Positions 62,987 through 64,000 of a DNA stretch of 64,000 nt are shown here, piece after piece; the stretch's first letter is position 1; the number at the start of each line of letters is the position of its first letter. The notes beneath the pieces are model-generated. The model did no database searches. It saw only the letters and a list, made by a program, of their open reading frames with translations, and was not told the origin of the DNA. The stretch comes from Methanolobus chelungpuianus (GTDB lineage Archaea > Halobacteriota > Methanosarcinia > Methanosarcinales > Methanosarcinaceae). The stretch spans positions 248,001-312,000 of the forward strand of contig NZ_JTEO01000002.1 in NCBI RefSeq assembly GCF_024500045.1, in the 5' to 3' direction. The position numbers and the translations under genes are program-made.

Positions 62987-64000
62987 ATGCCTAGAATAGG
63001 AAGCCTGAAGAAAGCAACTTCAATCTTTATATTAATGATTATAATTATGCAGGCCGTAGTGCCTGCAGGTGCGCAGATGGCCGTTATGGACATCAAGCTG
63101 CCTGATTTCTTCAATTTCGACGAGAACTACTATACGGTATATGGCGGTCCGGATGTGAGCGCCACATTCGTAGGAAGCAATGAGTTCTCGCGGGGAGATA
63201 AGGTAAGTATCAATCTCAACCTGATCAACAAGGGCGTTATTACAGGTTTCAAGTCTGAGACAAGATATGACTCCGTATCAACCCTCGATCAGAAGATCCA
63301 GCAGGCAGAGATGGGTTATGAATCACAGAGAACCACGGCTATCGGCATAGTCGCGGTGCTCAATTCAAGCACTCCCTATATCAAGGTCAAGTCCGGTCCT
63401 CAGGAAGCAGGGACGCTGCCCAGCGGCCAGCAGGTCGAAGATCCAATAAAGTTCAATATCGAGATATCAAAGAACGCACCTGCAGGCACTTATCCTCTCA
63501 GGCTCGACCTCTTCTATGGTTATCAGGAGAATGTGCAGATCAGCGGGGATGATGAAACCGATCTCGGAATAACCAATATGGAGGTCGGATTGTGGTATGC
63601 AGTGGGACATCAGAACCAGACAGTGAACGTTATCGTAAAGGATGAGGCAAAGTTTGAAGTGGTGGATGTAGAGGGCGATCTTTATGCAAACCAGGAGAAC
63701 CTTCTCTACGTAATTTTCAGGAACAGTGGTGAGGAGCCTGTGAAAGATGCTATCGTAAGGATAAGCGCAGATACTCCCTTCAGTACAACGGATGACCAGG
63801 CATTCCTGGGTTCTCTTGCACCCGGGGAGACTGCACGGGCGCTCTTCAGGTTGAAGGTGGACGAGTCGGCCGTACCGAAAGATTATGCCATCAACAGCGA
63901 GATCAGATATGAAGACAGTGACGGGCACAGCCGGATCTCCGATACTCTCAAGATAAGGACACAGACACTGCCCGCAAGATCTGCCTTTGACGGGCTTGCA
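62987..64000 (+). CDS. Second COG1361-type exported protein, 3' partial
   Basis: ATG 62987 with GAGGAGTAAGATC before it; the frame is open to the window end (338 codons). It is a paralogue of the preceding protein: signal segment (about 9-30, ending PAGAQM), a YYTVYGGPDVSATFVG start like YYRSYGEPDISVSVLG in the other, the Ig-like part with NLNLINKG, and the SKNAPAGTYPLRLD signature. 27 bp after its neighbour, in one operon with the MMPL exporter. The C-terminal anchor expected from the paralogue lies beyond the window. Confidence 0.85.
   Translation, partial: MPRIGSLKKATSIFILMIIIMQAVVPAGAQMAVMDIKLPDFFNFDENYYTVYGGPDVSATFVGSNEFSRGDKVSINLNLINKGVITGFKSETRYDSVSTLDQKIQQAEMGYESQRTTAIGIVAVLNSSTPYIKVKSGPQEAGTLPSGQQVEDPIKFNIEISKNAPAGTYPLRLDLFYGYQENVQISGDDETDLGITNMEVGLWYAVGHQNQTVNVIVKDEAKFEVVDVEGDLYANQENLLYVIFRNSGEEPVKDAIVRISADTPFSTTDDQAFLGSLAPGETARALFRLKVDESAVPKDYAINSEIRYEDSDGHSRISDTLKIRTQTLPARSAFDGLA

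Overview
The window (about 50% G+C, densely coded on both strands) reads as chromosome of a euryarchaeal methanogen of the Methanosarcinales, most likely Methanosarcinaceae. The signs are two single-stranded-DNA-binding Rpa/Rpap gene pairs with zinc fingers, archaeal deoxyhypusine synthase, the KEOPS subunit Cgi121, ADP-dependent sugar kinases, ADP-forming acetate-CoA ligase, a MEDS-domain histidine kinase, surface proteins with the PGF-pre-PGF module, and the wreck of an Msr-type (DUF1724) regulator. No methanogenesis operon, rRNA, tRNA, IS element or CRISPR array was seen, so the genus stays open. Many starts are fixed by GGTGATC/GAGG-type ribosome binding sites.

Layout. 1-8.1 kb: two rpa-rpap pairs flanking an unrecognised Cys-containing protein, a class I aldolase and an APC permease with two USP domains. 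8.2-22.4 kb: housekeeping genes (phosphoesterase and two regulators in one minus-strand operon, deoxyhypusine synthase, nitrilase-family amidohydrolase, histidine kinase, LeuS, Cgi121, class II fructose-bisphosphatase, tRNA methylthiotransferase, ClC channel). 22.7-31.8 kb: four consecutive plus-strand genes for large surface proteins that share a C-terminal PGF-pre-PGF domain but differ completely in their N-terminal halves (PKD and Big-type domains; three or seven Ig-like repeats; a long acidic Ser/Asp/Lys region). Three of them share an unusual conserved basic cytoplasmic tail. 32-46 kb: acetate-CoA ligase with a BioD/DRTGG partner, iron-sulfur flavoprotein, PGK, AMMECR1, BASS transporter, small regulators, a large PAS/GAF kinase and a CobW-type GTPase. 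46-51.2 kb: an AT-richer accessory stretch with small exported proteins, a subtilase, a decayed regulator gene and long non-coding gaps. 51.3-57.9 kb: CBS protein, argJ-argC, then an overlapping operon of two ADP-dependent sugar kinases and an Ogg-like DNA glycosylase. 57.9-64 kb: CCA-adding enzyme, then an MMPL/RND exporter followed by two COG1361-type exported proteins, the last cut by the window end.

How the genes fit together. Glycolytic/gluconeogenic enzymes recur (aldolase, fructose-bisphosphatase, PGK, ADP-dependent phosphofructokinase), as do tRNA functions around t6A37 (Cgi121 and the methylthiotransferase), tRNA charging (LeuS) and CCA addition. The most unusual content is the surface-protein cluster, two perfect 10-2-10 inverted repeats at promoters (41.2 and 59.4 kb), two genes whose N-terminal coding sequence lacks an in-frame canonical start and begins with ATC behind a good ribosome binding site (47.5 and 59.5 kb), and the tandem ADP-dependent kinases overlapping a DNA-repair gene. 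All functional calls come from reading motifs by eye; no database search was run.
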